A DNA stretch of 64,000 bases from Incurvaria masculella (taxonomy: Eukaryota > Arthropoda > Insecta > Lepidoptera > Incurvariidae): positions 19,548,501-19,612,500 of the forward strand of contig OX335641.1 of the NCBI GenBank assembly GCA_946894095.1, read 5' to 3'. Below the pieces are notes generated by a model. It was not told where the DNA came from, did not search any database, and saw only the letters and a list, made by a program, of their open reading frames with translations. Shown in pieces: positions 1 to 13,800 of the stretch. Both the position numbers and the translations under genes were made by a program. Each line of letters starts with the position of its first letter. The stretch's first letter is position 1.

Positions 1-1698
1 CTAGTTGTTAGGGCTAAGCTTCTAGTTGTTAGTATTGGATGAAAGATCATCGAAGCGGCCATGAAAAAAAATCGGTTATTTTCATCCAGGAGCCGCACTC
101 AATCATATGGCGCATGGCGTAGCTAGATACAAGTGTGAGTATAAATAATACAATTAGGCCCACTAGATTACTTTTTTGTGGTGTTTTTAGCAAATGTAAT
201 GACAGTAGGTGTGGTATTAGCCATCCATTCTAGTCACATAAAAAATCCTAAACAAATGTCATAATCGAAATGTCATAATTAAAATGAAATCGGATCGATG
301 GTTGACCGGAATATTGTCAAAAGGCTAGGATTGTGGCCGAAACTCATAAGCCGAATTGTATCCGTCGAATTTAAACTGAATTCCTGATATCTGGGGCAAA
401 GTAATGTCTTTATTATTATCCTGCGACATAGATATGTAACAGTTGTTTTTGTCGGAGTGTTATCTTAATTTAGCTATAATGAGTCACATTAGGACCGTGC
501 CGTTATCTTAACACTGCAGAGATACCCTATCTAGGTCTTTGGGTAACTAGCGATTCACGATTAGTGAGAATGATATCTACCGGGATCCGACTACATTTTC
601 ATTGAATAACTCTTATTTATATAGGTCTTCTTTATGAACGAGAGAAAACGCGCAACAATTCGATAACGACATTCTTCGAATTATAACTAACCGATCCTCT
701 AAATTCCGCTGCCGAAGCGATTAACTCAAAACACAAGCTCCTTCGAAAATGGTGTGAAAAAGTACCTGCATGATTTTCGCAATTACCTCGGATACCTCTT
801 TTAGGACGCCATATGTCGCGATATGCATAAAAGGTTGCAAAAGTAGTTTCTGCATTACTCGAAAAAGAACGACTGATGAACTGAATAGAACAAAATATAA
901 ATTTTTTTGACCTCACAACGTGAGTAACTATATTGGCTATCCCTACTTTTTAAATTAAGAAATAACAATGGTATCAACAGGGAACTGTAAAAATTTGGTA
1001 CGCAGACTATCACCCACTCTGAATAACTGCTGTAAGAATTGTATTAAGAAAATGTTTAAAAAAATAATCTGTAAATTCACGTCATCAGGAATTTCACCCA
1101 CCGGTGAGCTTAGTAAACTTTGACATATATTTTATTAAATATATGATGATGATACATTCATGGTAAGTGAATTAGATAAATAATGTAATCATCAAGATCG
1201 ACGTCAACTTAATCTCACTTATCTTAAGAGGTTCGTTACCCTATCAATTCCCCAGACTACGGATAATAATTATTTACAAGTTATCTATGTTTTAATAGGT
1301 TTTTGAAATGTAGTATTCCATCATGTTGAAACCTACGTCTGCATGTTTTTCTTGTTTTTTAATTTACCTTCACTGAAAATCATTGGCTAATAAACATTGG
1401 AAAGGGTCGTCTTTTTTACTGTCCATTTATGTTTTTTTACTAAAAATACAGATTTTTACATTAAAATTAAAACATTCGTACATGGAGGCAAGCTTTCTCA
1501 ATTTAATAAATATTTTTATTAAAATCTGACAACTTTGACGGTGAGAACCGTTAGGTCCTGGAGGACGATTTCGCTAGTTTAATTCGCAGTCAACGGGCAA
1601 AATTGTGCCTTGGCCGATGGGCAAAGAAAACTTTTCTTAAATTTCCAAACCCCGGGTCTGATGGTAACAGGCAGTATTAACTCGTTATTGTTCTTCAG
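1..1698. other. nompC upstream intron, left part
   Basis: AT-rich intron sequence. A minus-strand fragment of the common SINE body lies at about 186-247 (tagccatcc...cacataaaa). I see no supported exon. The minus-strand open frame at 632-916 has no recognisable features. Confidence 0.6.
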
Positions 1699-1800
1699 GC
1701 GAGCGGGATGACGCCGCTGATGTACGCCGTGAAGGACAACCGCACCTCCATCGTCGAGCGGCTCATCGAGCTGGGCAGCGACGTCGGCGCCAGGAACAAT
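1699..1800 (+). CDS. nompC: nompC exon 1 in window (early ankyrin repeat)
   Basis: 34 codons, phase 0 to 0, with acceptor ttcttcag and donor gtgagt. It reads ASGMTPLMYAVKDNR... and ends LGSDVGARNN, as in the first ankyrin repeats of fly NOMPC. GC-rich third positions stand out against the AT-rich intron. Confidence 0.93.
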
Positions 1801-4800
1801 GTGAGTTCTGAGGGGCCATTACAGTACAAAGTCGTGTGAGTTCGGATTTAAGAGCATCCTACCTACATACACATTTTCGATATTTTTTTGCGATTTAAAC
1901 CAGATAGCCAGAGCCCGGCCTCGATTAGTTAGAGAAGAACGGAATAATTCTTTTGAAATGTTACCATTCCGCATAACGCGTGAAACTGTTTTTTATTTGG
2001 TTCCTTGAAAAAGTCAAACATAAACTTAACTAAATTGTTAGATAATATTAGGCTCTTTAAAAATATATTTAAATCAATTTCAGTAACTGTCAATATCAGC
2101 AGCAAACTTGAAAAATAATAGATTTTAGACCTGATTTCAGCATTTCTTTCCTAAAAATAAAAAAACATTTTCAATTTATTTTTTTAATAAATTGGTAGAA
2201 CTTCCATAAGTCATTCCATAAGGTTAAGGAACTTAACACAAACAAACCATACGCATTGGCTAGTATCTTCTTCTTCTTCTTCAGCCTTTTGGACCGCTAG
2301 ACGTAGGCCTCCCCCAGACTTCGCCGAGTTGTGCGGTTTCATGTTTTTCTTCGCCAGTTGTCACATGCTGTCTGACGTATATCGTCTGACCAACGTGCTG
2401 GCTGTTTGCTGACGCTCCTTTTCCCTGTACCCTCCACATCAAAACTTCAGTGCTCCATCTCATTCCAACGTCATTTTGACATAAGGGACGTGACTCTAGA
2501 TCGCACACATATCGTACAAAGCGCGCACGGTTGAGAGAGCGCAAGCTAGGTTAAGAGCATGTGTACGCTGTCAAATGGCTGTCATCGAGCTGTCATTAAG
2601 GTGGCCCATCCCGCTCATCTCCCCATACAAAAGGGGAAAGAAGATCACGCCCATATTTCTTGTCAGAGATCCAATATTTTACTCAAAATACCTTTATTTG
2701 ATCGAACTAGATGTCTGATGACCATTAGCATTGTAAAATTGTGTTTGGTTTCTAAGTTATAAGGTCCGAAAGTTCGCATTTTTCGCGCGTTTTATACAAT
2801 AACTTTGGAGGTGGATTACGCAATGATAAAGTAAGAACATCTTAAAAAGATTAGTCATCAGACATAGCTTATTTAATCAAGATTTATAATCTATTTGGTT
2901 TTTGTTCGATTTTTTACTTCAGCGGTCGTGGTTTACTTTTAGCTATAAGTCGTTTTGAAATTAAAATTTTCGTAAATCTTACGAAATCATACACTATGCA
3001 CATTGTCTTTTTTGTGGACATGTTGCATCTTCCTTATCACGGAGCCTGTCTTATTCTTTGAAACAGAGAAGGTCCCAGAGCGCAACAGCACGGTTTTGTA
3101 CCGTGCCCGCGAATGAGTTAGGCCCGCCGGGTTGGGCCACCTTAAGCGTGTTTATCTGCAGTTCTCTGATCGTATGCACTTGTTTTCTGAAATAACGAAG
3201 GCCTTTCGCCGTTTGTTAGTATAGTTAGACAATTCTAGGCCTGAAATAACCACTCTCAAGACTTTTAAGGTATTTTCGAGGTAAATAGTTTAGGCTTTGA
3301 CATATACATATGTCTGCTCAAATTCTTTCCGATTTGATATCGTGCGATTGTTGCTATGAGCAGTGATATCATTTCAGAACACAAGTATTCACTGTATTCG
3401 CTTTCTCTGAGATATTTGCTATGTACGCATTTGGGAACGTAGGGCTCAATTGCGAGCGGTGGGAATTTCCTCCCCCTGTCAATCACTTTAAATCAAAGTT
3501 AGAAAAGAAGATTTGCGAACCCTGGATCTCAAACGCATGGTTTTTGACACGAGAGACTGCAGTGCAAATACAAAGCTACCTTTCCATTAACAATGTACTA
3601 AACAAAACGTAGTTCAAAAGGTGAAAATGTCATGCCTATCGCTGAACGAACAACACATTTTCCGCTTTGGGGCGCTGACGTAACTTCACAACTAACAATG
3701 CGAAGAAAAGCAAATCAACATTGGAACATAACGAAGTAAATTACAAACTTGAGGCATTAGCGTAAAGCAAACGGCAAGTTTGATTCACACGGTGGCTCAT
3801 AGATGGCGCGATAAGACATCACTTTTATAAGTACAGTTCGTCTATTGTATCTCTACATTTCCAGATGTAAGGGATTAGTACAGGTTGTTCGGCACATCGA
3901 ACGACGAAACATTTTTACAAGGTTTCATAGGTCAGATATCACGGTATCGTATGTATGGTACGGTGTGTATGGTATCGAGATATGTTTTTTTTATCAATTA
4001 CTAAAATCCCACTTGCCCTTGTAACTTTTTTATTTATTATTAATCAGCACGAAATTAATTGGATTTTACGATGCAACTTGCTTAATAAAAAAAAAATATT
4101 TGATAAAGTTCATATCATTAAACTGCTCCAAAAAACCCGAGAATAAGTAAAATATGACAGAATCTTAATTTCTTAATTCATGAAAAGAACTGACAGCAAT
4201 TGAGAGCTTTCTTTTATATTAAAAAGTTTGCTAGTTTACGCCCTTTCCAACGTTATACCACAAAGTACGGTTTGCAAAATAAGGGACAAATAAAACAAAA
4301 CTACGAAAAAAATTCGTGGTTCTACTTCGGTATTGATTTAGAAACATTTTCAAATTTAGAACATGTAACAGGCGCGCGAATACTTGGTTCATTTCAAACA
4401 ATGTAACCAGGCTATTTTTTAATGTTTAGACTCTTGCAAATTAACCCTAATTTTGGCCACATAGTGAATGAATTATATGACATGGCTATTTATATTCGGT
4501 GGCTTAGTTCTCTCGCCCGGCAAACACTCCGCGTTCTTTCACTCTACATATTGTTTTATTTATTTGGTCTTTCAACAGTACATGTCATAAAATACAATAT
4601 ACATTTTACAAAAACAAGAAATATACTGAAAGCAATTACTAATAAAATACAAACACAAAATGATACACTACTATTATAAAGGTATTGTTTATCGATGTAA
4701 CAACAACAAAAAAAGTAAGTACCTATTTAAGTTAACTCACTAATTTGAAGGTCATTGAAATTCCTTAATTCCTAGACAACTTGTAACATGACCGTTTAGT

Positions 4801-7800
4801 CACCCGCAACAAAATCCGGGTGTTGAACCACAACGTGTCTTTGTAATTTCGCATGAAATCATTTCACTCGGCCCACATATTCCGAGAAATGGGGAAAATC
4901 ATGACAAAGCGTTCCTTTGATTGTATGCATAATTCCCACCTTCGTATGTGATGTCACAGTCGGTTTTTGGGTAATGTAGGCCCCCTCCTCACACCTCGCG
5001 CCCTCGCGACGGCAAGGCGGCCGGCCTGGCCACCTACGGCTGCCGTAGTCACGCAACCTCCACGAAATGACCTACAATTTTCCTCGCACGGAACCCTGAC
5101 GCCAGATAGGGTCGATGAAAATCGCAACGGGTTCTTGAGATCGCTTTGCTGGCTGCAATAATGTGTTTCATGGAAACTATGAGTCACGATGAGTTACCGT
5201 ATGTGATGCTTTATGTCATTATTCAATAACATAAAGTGTTAAAGTCCGCTTGGAGGAGAAAATGTCTACGGCAAACTGTTAATTTTGCGTATAAAATGCG
5301 TTATGCTTCGAGAAAGTGTTGAAAAAGTTGAAGCTCTTTTAGATATTCTTCCTCTTACTAGTTACTATACTTTTGACACACTGATTGGTTATCGATGTCG
5401 GTTGATAATGCTGGCCGCAACTTTTCTAATCGTTTCCCATTAAAATTAACAATTACTATACATACTCTGGATAGTCTAATAAAATTGTAATTGGCAAACA
5501 TACAGGCGAACAAATATAAAATATATTTTTTCATCGTAGTATGAAACGTTAAGTAAGTTAACGTTAAGTACGAAAAAATATAATTTACGATTTGGTGACG
5601 ACGGCAATATGTTACAATCTTTGGAGTCAAAGTCCGCAACACAGGTAAAGTGTTTTATCAATTTAAGTATACTCCTAAACACTGTTAGAGGCATTGAACA
5701 CGAGAGGAGAGATTGTCGTAGAATTCCTAGTTACAGGTATAAAGCGGTGACGCACTACTCGCGAAAGGTATGCTTGCTGATTAAAATCCAGTCTTGAAAT
5801 AAAAATGCAGTATATTAATTAAGTGGTTCCTTTTACAGCTTTCTTTCTTTCATTAATGTGTCCTTGATTCACGGAATTGTTCATTTAAAAATACTTAATC
5901 TTGTTCTTCTTCAAAATATAATCAGTACCAATGGATTGTCTTAAGGTCGGCCCGTAAGCACCTGTAAATTTCGCCTCCCATACAAACGTAGTTTACTAAT
6001 GATTTGAAAACAACTGTTCCAACTTACTTGATATTTGGTATCTAATATTAGGCTACAAATATCTGTGTCTGCATGCCTTTGTTTTTTCGGTAAATGTATT
6101 CTGGGTCAAACCACAAAGAAAACAAAATTCGTATGAAGATTTTCTTTTTGCATTCATTTCATTCGGTTTGGATTTTTCAAAAAAACAAAAGCATGCAGAC
6201 ACAGATATTTGTTACCTGATATTAGATATTAAATATCAATTTAATTGGAATAGCGGTTTCCAAATGATTATTAAACTACGTTTGTATGGGGAGCATAGCT
6301 TACGGGCCGTTCTTAAATGGCGTGAACTCTACACCAATATTTGACCAGGCGCTAGTACTTTTCCAACAGAATTCATTGAAATTCCTCCGTTCTTATTTCG
6401 TCAAAAAACGTATAAACGAAGCTATTACATCAAAGCTAAATTTAATTTATTTCGTGTATGAATATCATTTGCATTAGCTCACAATTTAACGCGAGACACG
6501 TCACCCAACACACCATACATACGTCAATCCGTAAAGGTAGCTCGGCGGTGGCGGCGGAGCCCGAAGAATGTACGGTGAATGAAAACATCAATCGAAAACT
6601 TAGCCCCGGTTGCACGAAGAAACGGCTGAGTTAATCAATGTTCAAACACGTCACTTTTAGTGAACCGCATAGAGTTCCTTTCGTACTGTTCACACAAAGT
6701 GACGTGTTCAATCGTACGTTGATGTTGATTTTGATTTTTTGTCTATTCGTGCACTCGGCCCTTAGACGGTTGACGTTACAAACATTTGACACACACACCT
6801 ATTGACCACCGTAATAGCAGGGTAACCGCAGGACATTTGTTATGGCAAAATATGCAGGTTGAGTTTGTCAATTATGCCTTCATGGTCAAATCCGGAACTA
6901 TAAGCGCAAAACAAATGAGTCATGGGGACCTTTTTTGATAAGAACTAAAACTGCACTTTTAGATTTTGTAAAAATTTCGAACTTTTTGATTAGTAAAGGT
7001 ACTGATAATGTATGAATACTTAAAAATATGAATCATTTTATTAAAATTCTAAACCTTTCTTTTATTTTTCCATTAAACAGCACTCCACAGAATTATTCCT
7101 TACATGCGACACTACTTACTGTTGCAATAATACGGGTTGCGTTATTTTTCTTAAAAATGAGTTTCCATTCAAAGCAGTTAAAAATCAGTGATATTTCATC
7201 CTTATGAAAACGGCGAAATATCACTACATTTTTTTTATGTGACTGGACATGGATGGCTAATACCACACCCACCGTCATGACATTAGCACAACACATCGCA
7301 ATTCCCGAAGGATTTAGGTGCCATGCCAGGACCTTCTCTTTGCTAGCTCTGTGATTTGTAATTTGTGTTCAAGTTGAGAACCATACATTACCTTAACATG
7401 AATGGTGAGACAGTAAAATCCAAAATTTACTTAAATGGAGTACAAATAAGACGATAAGTATAAAAATCATCGTATGCCGAGTGCTGTTTTAGTATAAGCT
7501 TCGCTAGACAGAGAGTGATCCTGAATGCAGAAATTAGCTACTTTCGATCGTATTTTTTTTAACACGCTTTTATTAAATTAAAAAATCGTGATTGCGTAAC
7601 TGATGAAATGAATGGTGATTTTATATATATTAAAATACTGTCCTGTTTGAATGTGTCCTGAGTTTGCTTTTACAACAATAAAGCGCTGCTGTTAATTCCG
7701 CTGTTTCAGGACAACTACAATGTTCTGCACATCTCGGCGATGCATTCCCGGGAGGATATCGTCAAGCTGCTCCTCACGAAGCGAGGAGTGGACCCCTTCG

Positions 7801-10800
7801 CCACCGGCGGGGTGAGTGCTCCTCCACTCCATACCCACCCAACCCAACACTATTCGATCACGGCTCAATTCAAACTACCCCATCAAAAACACCATCGACA
7901 TTTCTTCATCTTCCATTTAATGCAATGGTACCAAACCGGGCTGGGCAAACCCTAATACATATATCGCAATTCTACACTTGAAGGGGTCTTCAGTTTTACA
8001 TGAATTCCGAAACGTAAAGATAATCTCGGAAGAGACGCCGGCCTTGGTATAGAACCAAAACCCTTCGACGCGAGAGACATCTGAACGTGACCTATTGGTA
8101 AACCTAGCAACGCACAACGTAAATACTTATTGCTTTTCCAAAAACTTTGCTTAAGTAGAGCAAGCAATGTTTTTATTAAAAAATATACTTCCTTTCAAGG
8201 GACCTTTAAAAATCCAATACCTCAACAAATATGTTTTTATTAACTTGAATTAGACTTACGTATGTGGTCAACTGCTTGTATTTTGTTAATATGAAAGTGA
8301 ATGTAAGAATCTTCGTTAAAATCTGATCTATGTTTACAGAGCCGACAACAAACTGCCGTGCATCTGGTGGCGAGTCGACAGACGGGTACAGCCACCTCCA
8401 TCCTGCGGGCACTCCTTAACGCAGCGGGCAAGGACATCCGCACGCGGCCTGATGGTGTAAGTACCGCTGGCTCTTACTTCCTGCGGGCACTCCTTCACGC
8501 AACATACTCTTACTTACTCTGTGACGCAAAAATCCTCACGGTGTGAGCACCGCCCGCTCTTTGTCTTGCGTGGTTGTTTTCCGAGCTAGCAGTAGACCAG
8601 CGGTATTCAGTAATCAGGAATTCTGAGTCTATAAAACCGCTTTTGTAGCGGTTTTCAAAGCGATTTTCTTGACGAAAATATTCCGGAGCATAGTTTTTTA
8701 ATCAATCAAGGAATTCCGTAGAAAAACTTGCTTTGAAAATCGCTATAAAAACTGTTTTCTACACTCAGGATTCCTGATTACTGAATGCTGCACCGTGCAC
8801 CTGGATGTCGACAGGCGGAACCCGCTATATTCATCCTGCGATGATGCTAAGTGTCTCGAGTTTTACAAATGCACATACCATCCATGTTGAATAAATAATT
8901 ACAGATAATACAGAGGATAATTGAGCAGCTGTAATATTTACCGCTAATATAAAAATGGCCGGTATTGAACGATCATAAGCATGCTCGTCTGCTTATGTAA
9001 ACCTGTTGAACGTGAACCAATTATTAGAGTTACAAAAAATGCACGTAGATTAACTAACTTTCATTATGCGCTCTCGAAAAACTGGTTTGAGCCTACGCTA
9101 TTTTTACTGTATACGTTACATGAGAGTGTGGAACATTCCGCGATCCAAATTGGAAAGTAAATATTTGACGCATAACATTCACTTTAATCGATACCATTTG
9201 GTTTCCAAATGAACTAGCTTTGTAGAAAGAACTTTTCTAACAGTTACGTATAGTCGCATACTAATAAGTATATATGTAAGAATTAATAAACACTTTATCA
9301 TAAAAACCCTTTTTAACCACTCATTTAAAACAATATTTTTATTAAAGCCCAATTTTGATTCAATTTGTTTCGAAACGAATTTACGCAGTTGCCTAACTTA
9401 TATAAATTATTTATTTATTTATATTTACTATGCTATCCTCTAAGTAATATCTTTACACTCCAATCATGATTTTGATTTTCCCTGTAAAAGAGGCTGTCAT
9501 CCAGAGAAACTAAAAAATATGTTCACAATTTATATGTTTGACGTGCAATTGGATTAAAATAAAATTCTTGAAAAATGTGTAACATAATGGCATGCACTAA
9601 AAGCTCACAGAAATAGGTACCAAAAGACCAGCCTAAAAACATTATTACTCCATGCCTGTGAAAACTGGTATTTTCAAATAAACAAAACTACATGAACACA
9701 AATTTTAATATAAACAATCTAGAACTTAGAGGAAGCTAAAATAACTTACTAATATCAGTAAATTGCAGGAGTTTTCACTTGTGCATGATCGTGAGCATGT
9801 AAAATACGAATTTGATTTCGATTAGAACCGTCTCGTCTTCGCCGCGCCGCTACCGCCACCGCGACCGCCGCGGTCGCCACACGTCATGCTAGATATTAGA
9901 TTCCCTGACACGTAAACCATGAGGAGCTTCACCAGCATAGAGCCTCGATGAAGCAAAATATCTTTCTAAGATAATTATGTGCACTCCTACTTTACATGGA
10001 GTTTGCGGTATTCTAAATTAAAATATGTTTGGCGCCAAGTGGTCGCATACGTTAAATAAGTTGAATTACTCGTAGTCTAGTTTAATTAATTCAAATATAG
10101 CTTTAACATTACACAGCTTACGAAGACACCCGACGATTTCCAGAGTGGAAAGTAAGGTTGCTATATGGAGAGAATAATCCCTAAATATTGAAGACAGGAT
10201 TTTAAACAAAGGAAACATTAGTTTTTTTAATTGTTAAAACCCAATATTTTTTAAAAGTCGCATGTCTCGCGTGATAATCGTACCGAAATAATGTGAAAAT
10301 ATCCTATAATTACCTTATGACTTTATGTAATCTGTGAAGTCGATGTAACACTTCATAAAGTTCAGGTGCATAACACCCGTAATCGTAGAGCATGTATAAA
10401 AATATGTATGTCTGTAAATGAAGCAAAAACGGTGTGCTGTGATCGTAGCGCAAGGCGCTCTATCATCTCTGCCTACCCCTCCGGGAAAGCGGCGTGAAAA
10501 TGATTTTATGGTATCAGTCGTCAGGGTTATCATCATGATCGAATCTCTCTAGTACACGTTTTATCTTAAATTTTAGGAATACCTTGAAATCGAACTGCAC
10601 AGAGACGGTAGTAAATTAACTTCAATACAATCAAAAAATCAATATATTTAAATATATTTAAAAAGGTGGTTTGAAGGCAATTGAACTACAAATTATAAAC
10701 CACTGTATATGAAAAAAAAATTTATCTATCTTTTCACGGGTATGTAATACCGACTCGATATTAGCTGCATCTTAAAAATGTGATTTATAGGTTATATAAA

Positions 10801-13800
10801 TAATACTAGCTGAGGTACCCGGCTCCGTTTGGATCAATGTCGTGTTAGACTGACGTCGGGCGGAATTATTTCCTAGATATTATGTATATGAGTTCCCCAT
10901 ACGAATTTTATGGGGCCGCTTATGTCCTTTCTAGATCCAGACTATCTCTATACCGAAATTAATTAAAATTGGTTCAGCGGGTTAGCCGTGAAAACGAAAC
11001 AGACAGAATTACTTTCGCATTTATAATATTAGTATGGATTATGGAATTTGTGAACGGAATAGGGTTTTCTAATTTGTTTTATAGGTTTCATGCGGCCTTT
11101 CTTAAATTTAAGCAGCAATGTTTTCTGGAGATATTTTATTTATTTTAGAGATTTGATCCTAGTGATCCTTCCATTTGATGCCCAAATTACGGATTGATTT
11201 TATTTTTATCGTTTTCATTCCTTCCTGTTACAGGAAAATTTTCAAAAAAATCTCAATGCAGTAATACTATTTTTTTAATAAAAATATATGGATTTCACAT
11301 TTAGTACTCAAACTCTAGGTACCTTCCAACCTATATACTGCGTACACATAACTGTGTGTGTTTATTCAGAAACTTTGACTTTTCATCCAATCCTTTCATG
11401 GTTCTTTCCGCAGAGGAGAAAATTAAGGCAAAGTGTCATGTGTTCATTACTCGCGACATTGCGCCGTCGTATGGACAAATTGTGCATGTAATCCTATAGA
11501 ATGCCGGGGCGGCCGCGCGTCGTATTCCACAAAAAATCTCACATTGCCACTGCGCCCGAATGTGTTCCTGAAATTCGGTCGCCAAGTCAGTGAACCCTTC
11601 AATATGTCTATGACTATGCTTGCATGTGGCATTTGCGTTTTAGTTGGGCTATCAAATTAGAGACATCGGGTCTCATAGTAGATGCGCTTTTTGACGTCAG
11701 GTTATTTCAGTTCATTATTTTTGAACACATGAAAACAATCAGTAATAGATAGCTGACCCTTCTTAGGTACGTACTTTCATGTTCTTTTAAGTCATTACAT
11801 TTGAATCCGAAGTAAATTGATGAACATAATGGTGAATGACACCCTTAGTTTTTTTACTAATATCGAGTCTAACCCGATCAGGTCTGTAAAATAAATAAAG
11901 CACCGCCTACAATAAAGAAAACCCAAATGAAAATGTAGTTTATTTGGTTTTCGCGGAATGCGTCGCGTCAACGTGATGCGATTGCCGGTGCTAGGGCGGG
12001 CGGGAGGGCACGGTGACGCGAGGGCGGGCGGCAGGTCGCGTGCTGTGCCGCTAGACTCTCCCCGCCGCCGCCGCCGCCGTCACCGCACCGACCGCCCCGC
12101 GCCTGGCACCGCCGCCGCCACATCACAGGGGTGAATCCCCGCTTTACTCTTAGATATGTCAAATCAAATCAAATCAAACCCATTTATTTGTATGAAGTAC
12201 CCAGCGCCAAACCAAATTAATTTTTTTAGGTAGTTACTTAGAATTTAAACTAAGGTTTGTATTAACGCCAATACATAACTGACCGAGCAAAGCTCGACGC
12301 ATCTCCGTTTCAACTTGGGCAAAAATGCATCCCTTTGATCCGACTGTCCGGCTGTTTTCCTCTACATGTCGCATTTCTCAACCAATTCTCGCGAAATGTT
12401 GTGAGCTGTTGCAGTCGATTAAATTTAAAGCCATTTAAAAAAAATGCCAAATACTATCACAAAACTTTTGTGACAATACTTTTGCGTTGCGTAAAAATAC
12501 GAAAAAAAATATAGGATTTGGTTTTAAGGTGTGCCGAGAACATTTATTCAGTTTTAAGCTATGCAAAGACAGACTCGCGAGGTCTACGCTGAGAGCCACT
12601 AGTTATTTGCCTAAAATTATATTTAAATAATAAAATTACATTTTATTATTTAAAAATATTTTGTATTAAAAACCTACGGATGGCTACCATCCGAACTTAG
12701 GAATTGGCCCAACACACAGCATTTCTATGGAGCCCTACAGTTTAACGTGGAATCTGAACCACAAAGGTGAATCCCTCAGTCGCCTCTTATAAAATTCATG
12801 CGAAGAAATGCAGTGGGCCCGATTGTATTATTTTTATGTGCCGGAACCCACATGGCACGGGTGTTTGCGGCGCGCCAGCGATTCGACAGCCCGACTGAAC
12901 GAATGCATGCGTGTTTCTGCCGTGCCGCTCGCTCGCCGTGTCGAAGTGTTTAGCTAGAGAAACTATTATTTGGCTGGAGTCTAGACTAGGTTGTGTCTGG
13001 GCGGCAAGCACCCCTCTAGAAACCACCACGCTGCGCCACCCGCATAGAAAATGGCTAATTAGCTTTACGAGCCCAAGTCATAGAACTAAATTAGCATTGC
13101 AAATAATCCGCAAATAGCCACGCCATAACTTCTTATCCACAAATTGGCAATTATCGAAACGACAGGCCGCGGACCACGCTCAGTAAAGCGCGAGCTTTTG
13201 ATCCGCAAGTACCTAGACCCGTAAGCCTTAGTAAGCTGCCTACGACAGTGGCGGTGTCATCAACGCCGGCGACTGCACGGGATTGCTCTTGTCATGAACT
13301 GTCACCACGCGCCAAAGAATGAACCCGACCGATGTGGGTACATTTGAAGAACTATTTAATACGAAGGCACAGGGGGAAGGAGGTACGTGGTGCATTCTAT
13401 TTCTTCCTCCGATCTGTCTACCACATATCCTTCTTACCCCTTATGCCTTCACACATTTTAAGAGCTCTCTCATGTTCGATACTGTGCTTTTACTCTTGAA
13501 CCCGAGCGTTAATTGTTTTACTTAATTAGATTCATCAACGTACCAAAGCTTTAGATTAGATTAGATTCTAATTCAAAGTAATGTATAAACTAATCAATTC
13601 ACATACGTACAAAAGCACGCCCCAATAGTAAGTTAAGCATATGAATGCATATGTTTGCCCATGCTCAAATAAAATCCGCATCGAAGAATTTAAAGATATC
13701 GGTTGGTTGTTGGCACTGTGCCGGTCGGAGACACAGCGGCGGCGGTCACGCGAATGCGCTGGCATAAATCGAAAATATTGCAGCTGCACCGAAGCCTATG

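Larger units (their letters stand above)
1801..7709. other. 5.9-kb nompC intron rich in mobile elements
   Basis: It holds a LINE tail, a piggyBac-like MITE, a foldback element, a second foldback and a SINE, each listed separately. A GC-rich patch lies at about 4978-5050. No additional ankyrin exon was found, and exons 1 and 2 join directly in phase. Confidence 0.7.

Noticed and set aside
632..916. Minus-strand 94-codon open frame
   Set aside because: Inside a nompC intron, no family motif, composition like the surrounding intron.
5609..5645. ATG followed by 12 codons and cag|gtaaag as an alternative first exon of nompC
   Set aside because: Phase would fit exon 2, but 12 codons with no similarity or promoter sign is within chance for a 6-kb intron.
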